This document shows, in pieces, positions 11,340-22,424 of a stretch of DNA of 64,000 nucleotides. The position numbers were made by a program, and so were the translations under genes. This DNA comes from Morinoia aosen (lineage: Eukaryota > Arthropoda > Malacostraca > Amphipoda > Talitridae): positions 12,480,001 through 12,544,000 of the forward strand of contig CM059563.1 of NCBI GenBank assembly GCA_030386875.1, read 5' to 3'. Below the pieces are notes generated by a model that saw only the letters and a list, made by a program, of their open reading frames with translations, did no database searches and was not told the origin of the DNA. Positions within the stretch are counted from its first letter, which is position 1, and every line of letters starts with the position of its first letter.

Positions 11340-12440
11340 AAAGGTTTTTACTACTCGTAGTTCTACAAAGATATTAATATGTTTTAATTGTGAAAAAGTA
11401 CTTTCATGGGGGCTAAAATCTTGTTTTATGGGTTGTTGAAATTAGAGCTAAAACATTTGAAGCGCTGGTTTAGAAATTTCATACTTGTTAGAGTCAACTT
11501 CGATTTATTTATGCAGTCATGAGCCTTGTACTAAAAGCTGTTGCAGGCGTAAGCTACGTTTTGGCAGTTCTCGATGTTCTTGAAAATTGGCCACAAGGTT
11601 TTCATCCCCATTTTAAGTAGCTGTGTTCGAGTAATCGTATGATTTTGGCCATTGAAATGGAGTTGATTTCCTGGCGATTTGTGTGTGTTGCCATTCCACA
11701 TTAATTGCCACTGTCTCGTTATTCAATTCATCAATGCAGAACTCAAGTCCCGAAAAAATTAACTCGCTGTGCTGCTGTAGTGAAATAACTTGAATTAACG
11801 TGTCACGCAACACTGGATTGAAATTATTTTCTTTATTTTAGAATTCAGAAGATAAAGTTTTGTATCAATAAGAACAACTGCTTAATGGGAACATATTTAG
11901 AGATGTGGGACTTGTAGAATTTCATTTAAAATTTTGTTTGCGTGATGAATAAGCTGTCTCATAACCTTAGATAAATATTGTCTGCTCAAGCTCTGTTCAT
12001 ACATACTGACGGAAATTCACTACTCTTTCATTAATTTAATCAATATCTCTAAACCAGACATTATTTCAAGGAGAATTTATCTTCTTTCTCCTTCTACGAT
12101 TAATGATTTGTCAAGCAAGGGGTAGTTTCATTTTACCCATTTCTTTAAATATGTTGATAACATTTTTTCATACGGCGATCATTCTTTAGCTATTTTACTT
12201 CGAGTGGTAGTTGTTATTCGCCTGAACTTGGCAAAACGGCATGTGACCACGCAAAAAGTATTCGTTGCTCAAAACAGGTGATTAATCAAATATTTCTCAT
12301 TTTATTCCTCAATTTTTGGATACAGGTATACAGTAGGTGTCAAACTGATAATCTCGGAAATCCGATCTATTGCAAATTCGATATCAAATATTAACTTTCA
12401 AATGCCGTAAATAAATTTTCAATTTTTCATTTTCAACAAA
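11340..12440. other. Intergenic DNA, nothing assigned
   Basis: AT-rich, short random ORFs only. I see no splice-supported exon or repeat boundary. Confidence 0.5.
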
Positions 12441-12448
12441 ACGTCTAC

Positions 12449-12478
12449 AGGGGTGCAAAAATATGGAAACACCTAAAA
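12449..12478. repeat. Terminal inverted repeat-like end of a Tc1-type element
   Basis: TACAGGGGTGCAAAAATATG followed by GAAACACCT resembles a Tc1-family terminus. It lies about 125 bp beyond the C-terminal end of the decayed transposase at 12600-13115. I could not find the partner terminus on the other side. Confidence 0.45.
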
Positions 12479-12599
12479 ACAACATATGTTCTACCATCCC
12501 TAATACGGTGTAGGTAAACTCTTTATATTCAATACAGTTTGTAATGTTTTTGAAATTAATTAGTACAAACCCCATATGGTTTCTAAGGAAATTTTATAC

Positions 12600-13115
12600 A
12601 ATTTTTTTTTTGTAAATCAGAGGCAAGTTCGGGTAACGATGATGGAGGTGAAAAGCAATCACACACCTTTTTCTCCGAAGTAGAGCATGAACTTTCAACA
12701 ATATTGAGATTTGGTGACAGCGGTGGCCAAGAAAGATGCGACAGATCACTTCCTTGCTCGCAAAACTAATCCCAGACGATCCGAGATATGTGAATTGGGG
12801 TGTTGTCTTGAAATACCTTCTGTGGCATTACCATTGGGGAACCAACATTGTACCATTGGATAGATTATATTTCAAAATGATTACATTCCTTGCCATCAAT
12901 GCGACGTAGTAGAATAATCGTGGGGCACACGGATTACCGCGATTTGGCCACCAAATCATGCCCAAACTCCCTCTGTTATACTTAAAGCAGTATGCAGGCC
13001 GCATCGTAGGCTTGGGACAGCGTTTGGCAGTCGTAATCTCGACGCCACAAGTTAGACACCGAGTGAAACTAGACTCGTGCAACGAAACGACTGTCTTTCA
13101 TTCCCCCAGTGTCTA
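12600..13115 (-). pseudogene. Decayed Tc1-like transposase
   Basis: The minus strand, read across several stops and frame shifts, gives a Tc1-family DDE core. It contains GMIWW, then FQDNTPIH (second catalytic Asp), a DLSHLSWPPLSPNLNIVE block (third catalytic Glu) and a PPSSLPEL tail. In-frame stops and shifts show it is dead. Tc1 transposases cut and paste their own element at TA sites. The N-terminal DNA-binding part is not recognisable. Confidence 0.75.
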
Positions 13116-13334
13116 TGGCTTTAGTTTATGTCAGGGTTAGTTAGAATCAACATTTGCGTTCAAGATTGCATTTCACGAGTTTTTTGAGGTTTTACTGTAT
13201 TTTGTCTTGGTAAGTAACCTGCAATAATACTCTAATCGTTACAATGTAACATCAGAAGACAAGAAATATACACCACTGCAGCAATGCCAGGTGTACTGGA
13301 TGCGACTGGTATGAGTTATCTGGCAGGGTTGGAG

Positions 13335-13634
13335 GATGAATTAATAATAATAATGATAATGAAGGCATCTACGGATGCTTTATTTCCAATCAAGCCTGAT
13401 ACATATCACCTTGTACATTGGATTTTCAAATGCCTTATAACTAACGCCAGGACGCCATGACGCTTTCCCCCGGTCGAGACCGGTACCCATTTCAGACACC
13501 TGGGTAGAGTGGGGTATTGTGCTTGGAATTTTTCTCCTATACCCAACAGAGAAAATCGCCACTGCCAGCGCCGAGTTTCGAACCCGGGTCCCGGCCGCAC
13601 GGCGGCGGAACCTATAGCACATGGCTATCGCGAA
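13335..13634 (-). repeat. tRNA-derived SINE with (ATT)n tail
   Basis: The minus strand begins with a box-A-like TAGCCATGTGCTA. About 45 bp later it has a near-consensus box B (GGGTTCGAAACTC). An unrelated body then ends in ATTATTATTATTAAT. This is the layout of a tRNA-derived SINE: internal RNA polymerase III promoter, body, microsatellite tail. Target duplication is uncertain (AATTC on both sides). Confidence 0.7.
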
Positions 13635-13639
13635 TTCAA

Positions 13640-14530
13640 CCTGTTGTTGATGCAATGTGAAATTTTCAGTGTGAGATGACCCAAAAAAGTTAGTCCCTGT
13701 AGGAGATTTTGATGATTTGCAATCCACACGAATTTATCTATCTCGGGGCACAGATGGTCAAGCACCAAACTATGATTTGGATAAACCTTTTATCGATTTT
13801 TGTTGGAACCTGCGTTATTTTTATCACACTACAGGCTCTCTGATGTAATAGGGAACTAAGAATATAGGTTAGATAGAGAACTTTAATTCCCACGGAAGTT
13901 GCTATTCTCTCACCCACTCCCTTTCGTTGGGTGAAGAATCTAAAATGACATCCTTATTATTCGATTGTAATAATGGAGCAATCAATAAATAAAAATATTT
14001 CTTGAGACAAGCTGGCTCTGCCAAGAATGTTTTCATGGTTGTTACTGAATGCTATTGCTCAGAATGACTTTTGAGTATTGCTTTTTGACCACTCTAGCGC
14101 GCAAAAAAATAACATGAGTAATCATGTGGTATGTATATCAAAGGAAAGTAAGGGCCAGAACTAAGTCTTCGACTGACGTCACTACTTCCAAGTTCAAAGC
14201 TAAAAATATGTTATTTTTAACAACCTTAAGCTCGTAAATTGTAAAATGATTCGTACAAATTATTTAAAGTAATTAGTAACAGCAATATCAAAGAGATATT
14301 TTTGTATTAACTACATAATTGCTACTCGGCAGTGAACTTCGAAAAAATCTACTTCGAAACAAATTTACCCAGAAATATAATTTCAAATCTATTTTTATCG
14401 GAGGACTAAATATACTCCTTTGTGGCGTTATAGGGTTAAGTTACTTATCACCCAACATTACTCAAATATACTGAATTGCGGACGTATTGGTTAACACTAC
14501 GCTATTGCGTCTGCTGTCGCTCAGCTGATT
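13640..14530. other. Intergenic DNA, nothing assigned
   Basis: AT-rich sequence without convincing ORFs or repeats. Confidence 0.45.
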
Positions 14531-14538
14531 TGGTATAG

Positions 14539-14845
14539 TATGAGGCTATGAAAGTGTTTCTTGTGCGTGCCTGGAGTAAGAGACAGTGACTGGAATGAGC
14601 CGGTCTGGCAGAATGGGCTGTAATGACCCAATGTGCCGGGGGATGGTGTTTTGACACACTGGTTGTCCCGGTGATGCCTTCCAATGGAGGCTTGTGACAA
14701 GGATTGTAGATCCTAAGTAGTTTAGTGGACAAGTCTGGTACCAGGCGCTGAACTCTGTGTGAAAATTGTGGAGGGAATTGTAGGCCGTTACAAAGGCCCC
14801 GACACTGTCGGCCCTCAAGTTCAAGTTCAAGTTCAAGTTCATGAT
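14539..14845 (+). mobile_element. CR1-like retrotransposon 3' end fragment
   Basis: Same sequence, apart from scattered substitutions, as the 3' terminus of the element at 28271-33540: end of ORF2 (..AWSKRQ stop), the 3'UTR, and a tail of at least four TTCAAG hexamers at about 14816-14840. Only the last 300 bp are present, typical of 5' truncation during target-primed reverse transcription. Confidence 0.85.
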
Positions 14846-14868
14846 ATGATATAGTATGATCAACTTGG

Positions 14869-15371
14869 ATAGTGAAATATTGGAGAAATCAGAATAGGTA
14901 GAACAAAAGAATACAAATATTTAGGTTGTGTGATAAGTGAAGATGGATGCACTAGAACTAAGGGTGAGAAAGTGGCAAAAGCAATGCAGTGGAGTGGACG
15001 GTTAAGTAGTGTTGCCGGGTACAGAGCAAACAAGTATGAATGTGTGAGAGGAATTTGGAAGTATGTTGCTGTACCTAGTGTCATGTATGGTATGAGTGCT
15101 CTTGCCTCAAATGAAAGTGATCTTGAAAAGCTGGATGCAATATTAAATAAGGTAGGACGTTTAGCAGTGGGTGCTTCAAAATAGACAGCTACTGAAGCCA
15201 TTAGAGGTGACCTAGGGTGGAGCGTATTTTCAGAAAGAATGATGTAAGTGGTGCTGAATTATAAGGTGAGAATTGTAAGAATGCAGAATAGCAGGTGGAT
15301 AAAGCAAATTTTTGAATGGAATCTGAGAGTAAGCTATTGGGAAAAAGTGTGCTAGGGGCATGCAAGGAAAC
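14869..15371 (+). pseudogene. CR1-like ORF2 fragment, part 1 (interrupted by transposon)
   Basis: Matches the C-terminal region of ORF2 downstream of the RT core (RIGRTKEYKYLGC..ISEDGC..AKAMQWSGRL). It keeps four bases that the copy at 29.46 kb has lost. A stop at 15182 breaks the frame. The match ends at 15371-15374 and resumes at 18517, so the two parts were one copy before the 3.1-kb insertion. Confidence 0.85.
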
Positions 15372-15766
15372 TTAAGGCCCTTTTACACTGACGGTGTCTT
15401 TGCGCTCCACACCGTCGCTCCATCCCGCCAGCAAAATAAGCTCCGCCCAGAGCAGAGCAAAATGACCCTTATTGCCGCGCTCACGGTAAGGAGCGGCAAC
15501 ATTCTGAATGCTAAATATTGGCGGTGTGCACTGCCGGTCAACAGCATTCAGTTGCTCTTGAGACCATAGAGAGCATGTGTAGTCATGGCTTACATATTAT
15601 GAAGCAAAGATAAAGTTGAAACTCCTATCGAAAAATTTAAAGAATTTCCATGTTTATGGAACGTTAAGCTCGCAAAGCGTAAAAACAGTGTCCAGAGAAG
15701 ATGCTTTTAAAAGTGTAGTATCGCACTTCCATAATTATAATATTTCAATGGTTAAAATGAAAATTC

Positions 15767-16317
15767 GGTAAATCTGAAGGAGATGACAGTTGTCGATTTT
15801 CCACTTTTTGGTGCCTGAACCTAATTAATTGAATCAAAATAAACAAGTTTTCTTCTATTCTTTTTTCGTCTCAAATGAGTATTTTACGATTTATACCTAG
15901 CGGTAAGTTTAGTTTCGTCATTGATGACGAATGCGCTCGAATAAACAGCTACTCATCGATTTTTGAATTTTTGTTGCTTTAAACATGGTAATAACATCGA
16001 AATGAACAACTTTTATTCTATACACTTTTTTCGTCAAATGAGTATTTAACGAGGTATAGCGGTAGGTTTGGTTTCGTCTTTCAAGACAGAGCGCTGGAAG
16101 CGAGACGCCACTGCAGTATTGCCATACAACTCGATAAAAGAATTTCTTTCCGCTTCAAAGACTGGAGTTGCGGTAAGTCATTTACCGCTATAACTAATAA
16201 AATACTCATTTGAGACAAAAAGTGCATAGAAAAAAACTTGTTTATTTCGATCTAATTAACTATGCTAAGGCATAGAAATTTACAAAATCGACAACTGTCA
16301 TCTCCTTCAGATTTACC
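15767..16317. mobile_element. Long-TIR MITE, copy 1
   Basis: 551 bp, bounded by GGTAAATCTGAAGGA and its inverse. The inverted arms run well over 100 bp and share AACAAGTTTTCTTCTATGCA and CTCAAATGAGTATTTTA blocks. The element is non-coding and lies inside the TTA-flanked transposon. Confidence 0.8.
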
Positions 16318-16322
16318 GAAAA

Positions 16323-16729
16323 GGTAAATCTGAAGGATATGTCAGTTATTGATTTTCCACGTTTTGGTGCCTGAACCTAATTAATTGAATCAAAATAAAC
16401 AAGTTTTCTTCTATGCACTTTCCGTCTCAAATGAGTATTTTACGATTTATAGCGGTAAGTTTAGTTTTGTCTTTGATGACAAATGCGCTTGAATAAACAG
16501 CTACTCGTAGATTTTTAAATTTTTGTTGCTTGAATCATGGTAATATCAAAATAAAAAACTTTTCTTCTATACACTTTTTTCATCAAATGAGTATTTAACG
16601 AGGTTTAGCGGCAGGTTTGGTTTTGTCTTTGATGACGATCGCGCTGGAAGAGAGTGCGCATCGCAGTGTTGCTGTCCGACGTGCTCCTTGAATTACCTGC
16701 CGCTTCGAACACGAGTTGCAGTAAGTCAT
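16323..16729. mobile_element. Long-TIR MITE, copy 2 (right end missing)
   Basis: Begins GGTAAATCTGAAGGATATGT and follows copy 1 base by base. It stops after 'gttgcagtaagtcat', where copy 3 begins directly, so the right arm has been lost. Confidence 0.75.
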
Positions 16730-17270
16730 GGTAAATCTGAAGGATATCTCAGTTATCGATTTTCCACTTTTTGGTGCCTGAACGTAATTAATTGAATCAA
16801 AATAAACCAGTTTTCTTTTATGCACTTTCCGTCTCAAATGAGTACTTTACGATTTATAGCGGTAGGTTTAGTTTTGTCTTTGATGACGAATGCGCTCGAA
16901 CAGCTACTCATCGATTTTCAAATTTTTGTTGCTTGAATCATGGTAATATCAAAATAAACAACTTTTCTTCTATACACTTTTTTCATCAAATGAGTATTTA
17001 ACGAGGTATAGTGGTAGGTTTGGTTTCGTCTTTGATGACGATCGCGCAGGAAGCGAGTGCGCATTGCAGTGTTGCTGTCCGACGTGCTCCTTGAATTACT
17101 TGATGCTTCAAATACTGGAGTTGCGGTAAGTCATTTACTGCTATAACTAATAAAATACTCATTTGAGACGAAAAGTGCATAGAAGAAAACTTGTTTATTT
17201 CGATCTAATTAACTATGCTAGGGCATCGAAATTTACAAAATTGATAACTGACATATCCTTCAGATTTACC
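16730..17270. mobile_element. Long-TIR MITE, copy 3
   Basis: 541 bp with both GGTAAATCTGAAGGATAT termini; same interior as copies 1 and 4. Confidence 0.8.
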
Positions 17271-17512
17271 GCCAAGTATTCTGTCAGTATTGCAAGAGCA
17301 ATACTGACGATCAGGGCTCCCACTGAAAATGTTTAGATAAACTAAGATTGAATATGAAAAAACCTAGATTTGTTAAAAATAAATGTAGAAGTGTAGTTTT
17401 AATAAGAAAAAAGTAAAAGTTAACATACGTCAGTAGAAACAATGATGGTATTGCTGATTTTATTCCTGTATTTCCTCCTAATTCTCTTCTTCAGCGCAAA
17501 TTGCAATATTAA

Positions 17513-17734
17513 CACATTCATTGCGGTACGACCCACCGGTGGGTCGTAGTTAGGTTTTTCCTGCTGCGAAACGACCCATTGATGGGTCGTTTTGAAAAAT
17601 TCTAACAACCTTTCTAAAGTAATGGTATTTAACAGGCCCGGTTAATGTTTGATATTTACAGATTTGGTTATCACTTTTGACTTTAAATTTCATTTGAATA
17701 TTGAACTTCTGTTTAACCTATCGCAGTTAACGTG
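17513..17734. mobile_element. TTAA-flanked piggyBac-like MITE with internal palindromes
   Basis: TTAA at 17509-17512 and 17735-17738. Imperfect inverted ends are CACATTCATTGCGG and CACGTTAACTGCGA. Near the left end are two palindromes, ACGACCCACCGGTGGGTCGT and ACGACCCATTGATGGGTCGT. TTAA target choice is the hallmark of piggyBac. No ORF. Confidence 0.65.
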
Positions 17735-18516
17735 TTAAGTCGACTTTTCTGTTGTGCAAGGCGCTTTTCATTACGCTGGTGACATACTCTGTTGATGACA
17801 TCTTGTATCAATTTCGGCTAAGGCTTCCAACCGTGACAGGTTTTTCATTCTTTCCATTAACCATTCTTTTTTGAAAGATTGCATTTACTACTTTTTCGAC
17901 ATCATTTTTGGAGGGCTAGCCATTTTGAATACTAGTGCGGCAAAAATATGAAAATTTGAATGTAAAATAACTAATTTTTAGGGATTCATTTAAAATAATG
18001 CACAACCAGTTTTACGATCAAAATGCGCGTCACCTCGCTGCAACGTGCCAAGCAAATCGATATCCCTGGCTTGGGCGGGCTTGCAAGTTCGTAAGATACT
18101 CGTTCGTTACGCGTTTTTAAGGTCGAGAAACAGATTGAACACATTCTACTCCATCCGATAGGCATGGTTTTGAATCAGATATTCATTTGCGTACGGTGTT
18201 GAAACAATAATTCTTAACTGCATTATTAAATTTACTTCAGTTAATGATGAAGTTATTGTCTGACTTGAAAAAAAACATATTTAGCAATAGATCAAAAATT
18301 AATTAAACCTAGCAACCCAGGAGGGATTGAAAAAACAAGATCTCGGTGGAAAACCCAGGAGGGGGAGCCCTGCGTGGCGATTTCTATCTCTCGGGAAGGA
18401 GCGTCGTGTTGAGCGGCAATGTAAAAGCAAGTCGGTGTGCACTGACGCTCAATCCTCTCGTGGGCGGAGCTATAGCAAGTCCACCGTCGCTCCACACCGT
18501 AGGTGTAAAATGAGCT

Positions 18517-19244
18517 TTAGTATGCAAAAGATTATTCAAGTTAGAATTGGGAGACCTGTGGATGACTGGAGTTTAATAAATGCTGGAGGTCTAGGGCATG
18601 AGTGGGACTGCAAGAGGTGGAAAAAGGAGATTGAGATGCAAACAAAGGAGTATGGTTTGAATAAGTGGAAGCTTAGCATGATGCGGAAGCCTACACTTGC
18701 CTGGTATATGAGAAAGGAAGCACCTAAGTTTGAGATGTTCTATGATGGTAGTTTTGGAAGTCAACTCTTGTTTGCTGTGAGATGTAGGCTAAGTCATTGA
18801 GTGTGAACAGACGTAAATGGAGGTGGAATGAGAATAATAACAGATTATGTTGGCAGTGTAATAGTGGAGTGGAGGAAACAATTGAGCATTTTGTGCTGGA
18901 ATGTAGTGAGTATGAGCAAGAGAAAGAGAGTTTTATGAATATTTTGTTTGAGCAGTATGGAGAAAATGAGTGGTATGCTAGATGCTGAAGATGATTGCGG
19001 TATTAGCTGTCTTGCTGGATTGGATCAGAAGTGTAATTTGAGTATCATTGAAGCTATGAAAATGTTTCTTGTGCATGCCTGGAGTAAGAGACAGTGACTG
19101 GAATGAGCCAGTAAGGTAGAGTGGGCTGTAATGACCCAATATCCCTGGGGATGGTGTTTTGACATACTGGTTATCCCAGTGATGCTGTCCAATGGCAGCT
19201 TGTGACAAGGATTGGTAGATCCTAAGTAGTTTAGTAGACAAGTC
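18517..19244 (+). pseudogene. CR1-like ORF2 fragment, part 2
   Basis: Resumes the copy interrupted at 15371 (SMQKIIQVRIGRPVDDWS..). It includes the C-terminal cysteine/histidine motif CWQCNSGVEETIEHFVLEC (CX2CX9HX4C) and runs into the 3'UTR. At the point where the 28.9-kb copy has a stop, this copy still has a tryptophan codon. Small frameshifts near 18796 and 18987 make it dead. Confidence 0.8.
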
Positions 19245-19786
19245 GGTAAATCTGAAGGATATGTCAGTTGTCGATTTTCCACTTTTTGGTGCCTGAACCT
19301 AATTAATTGAATCAAAATAAACAAGTTTTCTTCTATGCACTTTCCGTCTCAAATGAGTATTTTACGATTTATAGCGGTAAGTTTAGTTTCATCTTTGATG
19401 ACGAATGCGCTCGAATAAACAGCTACTCATCGATTTTCGAATTTTTGTTGCTTGAATCATGATAATAACATTGAAATAAACAACTTTTCTTCTATACACT
19501 TTTTTCGTCAAATGAGTATTTAACGAGGTATAGTGGTAGGTTTGGTTTCGTCTTTGATGACGATTGCGCAGGAAGCGAGTGCGCATTGCAGTGTTGCTGT
19601 CCGACGTGCTCCTTGAATTACTTGCCGCTTCAAACACTGGAGTTGCGGTAAGTCCTTTACCGCTATAACTAATGAAATACTCATTTGAGACGGAAAGTGC
19701 ATAGAAAAAAACTTGTTTATTTTGATCTTATTAACTATGCATCCAAATTTGCAAAATCGATAACTGACATATCCTTCAGATTTACC
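19245..19786. mobile_element. Long-TIR MITE, copy 4, inserted in the CR1-like 3'UTR
   Basis: 542 bp with GGTAAATCTGAAGGATATGT ends. ACAAGTC is repeated at 19238-19244 and 19788-19794, giving a 7-8 bp target duplication. The empty site is visible in the 28.3-kb copy. The long arms suggest a Mutator-like origin and the duplication length suggests hAT; unresolved. Confidence 0.85.
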
Positions 19787-19890
19787 AACAAGTCTGGTAC
19801 CAGGCGCTGAACTCTTTGTGTGAAAATTGTGGAGGGAATTGCAGGCCGTTACAAAGGCCCCGATGCTATCGGCCCTCAATTTCAAGTTCA
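19787..19890 (+). mobile_element. CR1-like 3' end, part 3
   Basis: The last 100 bp of the copy begun at 14869, ending 'ggccctcaatttcaagttcaag'. It confirms that the MITE split a single retroelement copy. Confidence 0.8.
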
Positions 19891-19904
19891 AGATAATTTG
19901 ATAT

Positions 19905-20230
19905 GGTAATTTAACTATAAATGGTGCTATGAAAATTTTTCTTGTACGTTCCTGGAGTGTGAGACAATGACTAGTATAAGCTAGTCACATAGAGTGGGAT
20001 GTAGTGACCCACCATGCCTGAGGGTGGTTTTTGATGTACTGGTTATCCCAGTAATGCAATCCAATGGTAGCTTGTGGCTAGGATTAGTAAATCCTAAGTA
20101 GTCTATCGGAAAAGTCTTTTACACATGCATTGAATTCTTTGTGGGAAAATTGTGAGTATTGTGGAGGGAATTATAGGCCGTTACAAAGGCCCCAACACTG
20201 TCAGCCCCCACTCTCAAGTTTAAGTAGAAA
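19905..20230 (+). mobile_element. Older CR1-like 3' end
   Basis: Diverged copy of the 3' terminus: 'cttgtacgttcctggagtgtgag', 'ggccgttacaaaggcccc', 'ctcaagtttaag'. It directly follows the previous copy in the same orientation. Confidence 0.75.
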
Positions 20231-20470
20231 GAATATTTTAAAAGTAGAGATATTTTATGATGAACGTTTTATAAGCCAACTACTTACATTTCTGGTCATG
20301 TTTAAAACTTTCAGTATAAGCAAATGCATATGGAGGTGGGTTGAAAGCAAAACAATAACTTGAGCTATGTTGGCAGTAAGTGTGAAAGGTTAAAAGACAT
20401 AGAACATTTAGTTTTGAAATGTAGTAGTAAGCATGAAAAAGAAATTTATTCTTCTGAATCTATATGATAA
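20231..20470 (+). pseudogene. Decayed CR1-like ORF2 C-terminus
   Basis: Weak but ordered matches to the ORF2 tail (ISQLL, a WRW block, and the H..L.C..S end of the Cys/His motif), with stops and deletions. It again follows a 3' end head-to-tail. Confidence 0.55.
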
Positions 20471-20504
20471 ATGTTTATGACAAGACACTAATCAATTTTC
20501 TTAT

Positions 20505-20600
20505 ATTTATTGCTTGTGTAATGGTAATGAGATCAAAATCAACAACTTTTCTTCTATGCACTTTCAGTCATAAATTAGTATATGACCAGTTATAGCAGTG
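20505..20600. mobile_element. Fragment of the long-TIR MITE family
   Basis: Shares 'aatggtaatgagatcaaaat', 'caacttttcttctatgcact' and a 'gagt/tagtat' block with copies 1-4. Both termini are missing. Confidence 0.5.
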
Positions 20601-20697
20601 ATATAACATAACACAACTAATTTAACCTAACCCAACCTAACCTAACTTGTGTTGCAAAGAAAACTTTATTTCTTGTGGCAGTTATTTTGCAAAAAAA

Positions 20698-21069
20698 GGT
20701 AAATGTTGAGAATTAATTGGGAATTGGTTTTCAACTTTTCAAATCCTAAACATCGTTAATTAGATTGAAATAAGCAAGTTTTCTTCTATGCACTTTCCGT
20801 CATAAATGAGTATTTATAAATTATAGCGGTAGGTTTAGTTTTGTCTTTGAATGATGACTCCATTGCAATGTTGCCATAAGCCGAGCTTGTTGAATTACTT
20901 CCCGCTTCAAACACTTGAGTTGCGGTAAGTAATTTGCCGCTATAACTCGTAAAATGCGTATTTTCGACGGGAAGTGCATAGTAGAAAACTTGGTTATTTT
21001 GATCTAATTAACTATGTTAAGGCACCGAAAAATCAAATATCGATTCCAGGTTAATCCTCAACATTTACC
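20698..21069. mobile_element. Related MITE (372 bp)
   Basis: Ends GGTAAATGTTGAG..ATTAA and its inverse. The interior shares TTTTCTTCTATGCACTTTCC and 'tatagcggtaggttta' with the 15.8-kb family. Runs of seven or eight A flank it on both sides, a possible target duplication. Confidence 0.7.
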
Positions 21070-21129
21070 AAAAAAAATGTTTTTGTGTTTTTCTTTGCAT
21101 ACATCCAAATTGGTCAAGTGTATAACAAT

Positions 21130-21255
21130 CAGACATAGATATAGGAAGCTCTGAATTCTGACTCCATCAATCTAAGTTCTATGGCTCCTGCTGTTCCTCT
21201 TAAGACTTCTTTAGGTAATTGTGGGTTATCTGCCACCACTTTTAATGTAAGAAAT
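21130..21255. repeat. Single arm of the foldback repeat found at 27.24-27.51 kb
   Basis: 'aagctctgaattctgactcc', 'ggctcctgctgttcctctta' and 'gtgggttatctgccaccact' match the arms of the palindrome at 27239-27515 in the same order. Confidence 0.65.
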
Positions 21256-21566
21256 CGGGATAAGTGTTGATTTTCTGTTTTTATATGCATCTTATAGAGG
21301 ATTTTCTTGTGCCTCCATTGGTACTTTCCGCTTACGTCTACTCCGAATGGTACGCCCACCAGAGGGGGGAAAGGGATGGGTATGGCGTGACCTTGACCCC
21401 TCCCCCCCCCTCATTATTGGAGGTCAATTGAGCGTGTTTCTTTGCGGCAATGGCAATAGAGTTTGTTCATGGGCTACTCAAAGTGCTTTCATTATTCAAA
21501 CGAAACATTCTAACGCTAAGTAAAAATTTTTGATAATTTTTGACAATTTAAGAATTTAGCTGTTCT

Positions 21567-21632
21567 GCCGTAGCTATGATACTGCAGCTTTCATTTATAG
21601 CTCGATGACAGCTGCAGTATCATAGCTACGGC
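21567..21632. repeat. Perfect 23-bp inverted repeat with 20-bp loop
   Basis: Arms 21567-21589 and 21610-21632 are exact reverse complements (GCCGTAGCTATGATACTGCA...). It could form a hairpin RNA or mark a foldback element. No flanking target duplication was identified. Confidence 0.8.
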
Positions 21633-21639
21633 TATGGCA

Positions 21640-22200
21640 CGCACACCAATCTAAAGGGCTTGAAAAGAGCTACAAAACAGAGAAGTTGACTTGAAAAAAA
21701 ACGCATTTTGGTTGAAAAAATTTTTTTTCACAAAAATGGTTTTATTGAAGAATTACACGTATTGTCTTTTAATGTAGATTTTTTTCCAGAGTTCCAGAGC
21801 TACAGCAATGTAAATTATATCAATCGAAAGGGCTTAAAAAGAGCTACAAAAGCTCAATAGTTCATTATAGAAAACCCGGTAGTTAAAAAGATAAGAAGAA
21901 AACAATTTTTGTTGTACAAAACACATTTTTATGGAAACTTGATAATTGGTTTCTCAAATGTATCTTCTTCCGCAATTTTAGAGCTACAAGAATGGTTTAT
22001 ATACCATTCGATAGGGCTTAGCAAGGTGTATCCATAAGCAATAGCATTTTTTGATACATCTATTGTTTTGAAAATTACACGACATGAAAAAAAAATGAAA
22101 AAAAGGTCACATTTTTTGAAAAAAATTCCAAAAATCCACAAAAAGAAGTTATTAAAATTACCTATTGCGTATGGTTATATAGACATATAAGCAATCTAAA
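21640..22200. repeat. Degenerate repeats of about 180 bp
   Basis: The motif 'agagctaca..(a)atg..tatat..ca.tcga(a/t)agggctta' recurs at about 21646, 21795-21850 and 21978-22025, spaced near 180 bp. Strong decay; no coding potential. Confidence 0.4.
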
Positions 22201-22424
22201 AACGAAGTACTGGTTCTGTAACTTCAAAATTATAGAATAAGATATTTAAAAAAAACTATTTTATTGTATTTTTCAAAATAAAAAAATCCAGTGCAGATAC
22301 AAAAATTTTGTCCAAATAACAATGATCTTTGCATAATTTCACACCTACTGTGACAATTTCAGGGAAATCCATCCGTAAATAACGGACTTTTTTTACCCAG
22401 ATGGCCTTAAGATTAGGTTAAAAG

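Larger units (their letters stand above)
15375..18516. mobile_element. 3.1-kb non-autonomous DNA transposon with TTA target duplication
   Basis: Flanked by TTA (15372-15374 and 18517-18519), and it splits a CR1-like copy cleanly. The ends are imperfect inverted repeats: left AGGCCCTTTTACACTGACGG, right (reverse strand) AGCTCATTTTACACCTACGG, followed on both sides by copies of GGAGCG/CGCTCC and GTGTGG subterminal motifs. A three-base TTA duplication and AGGCC-like termini are those of PIF/Harbinger. No transposase ORF is visible; the interior is filled with other MITEs. Confidence 0.7.

Noticed and set aside
13560..13634. A genuine tRNA gene (minus strand)
   Set aside because: Box A- and B-like motifs exist, but acceptor and anticodon stems are not convincing and a SINE body with (ATT)n tail follows.
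20615..20650. Telomeric CCTAA repeats (also near 34330)
   Set aside because: Only a few degenerate CCTAA units mixed with CCCAA; too short and irregular to call an interstitial telomere.
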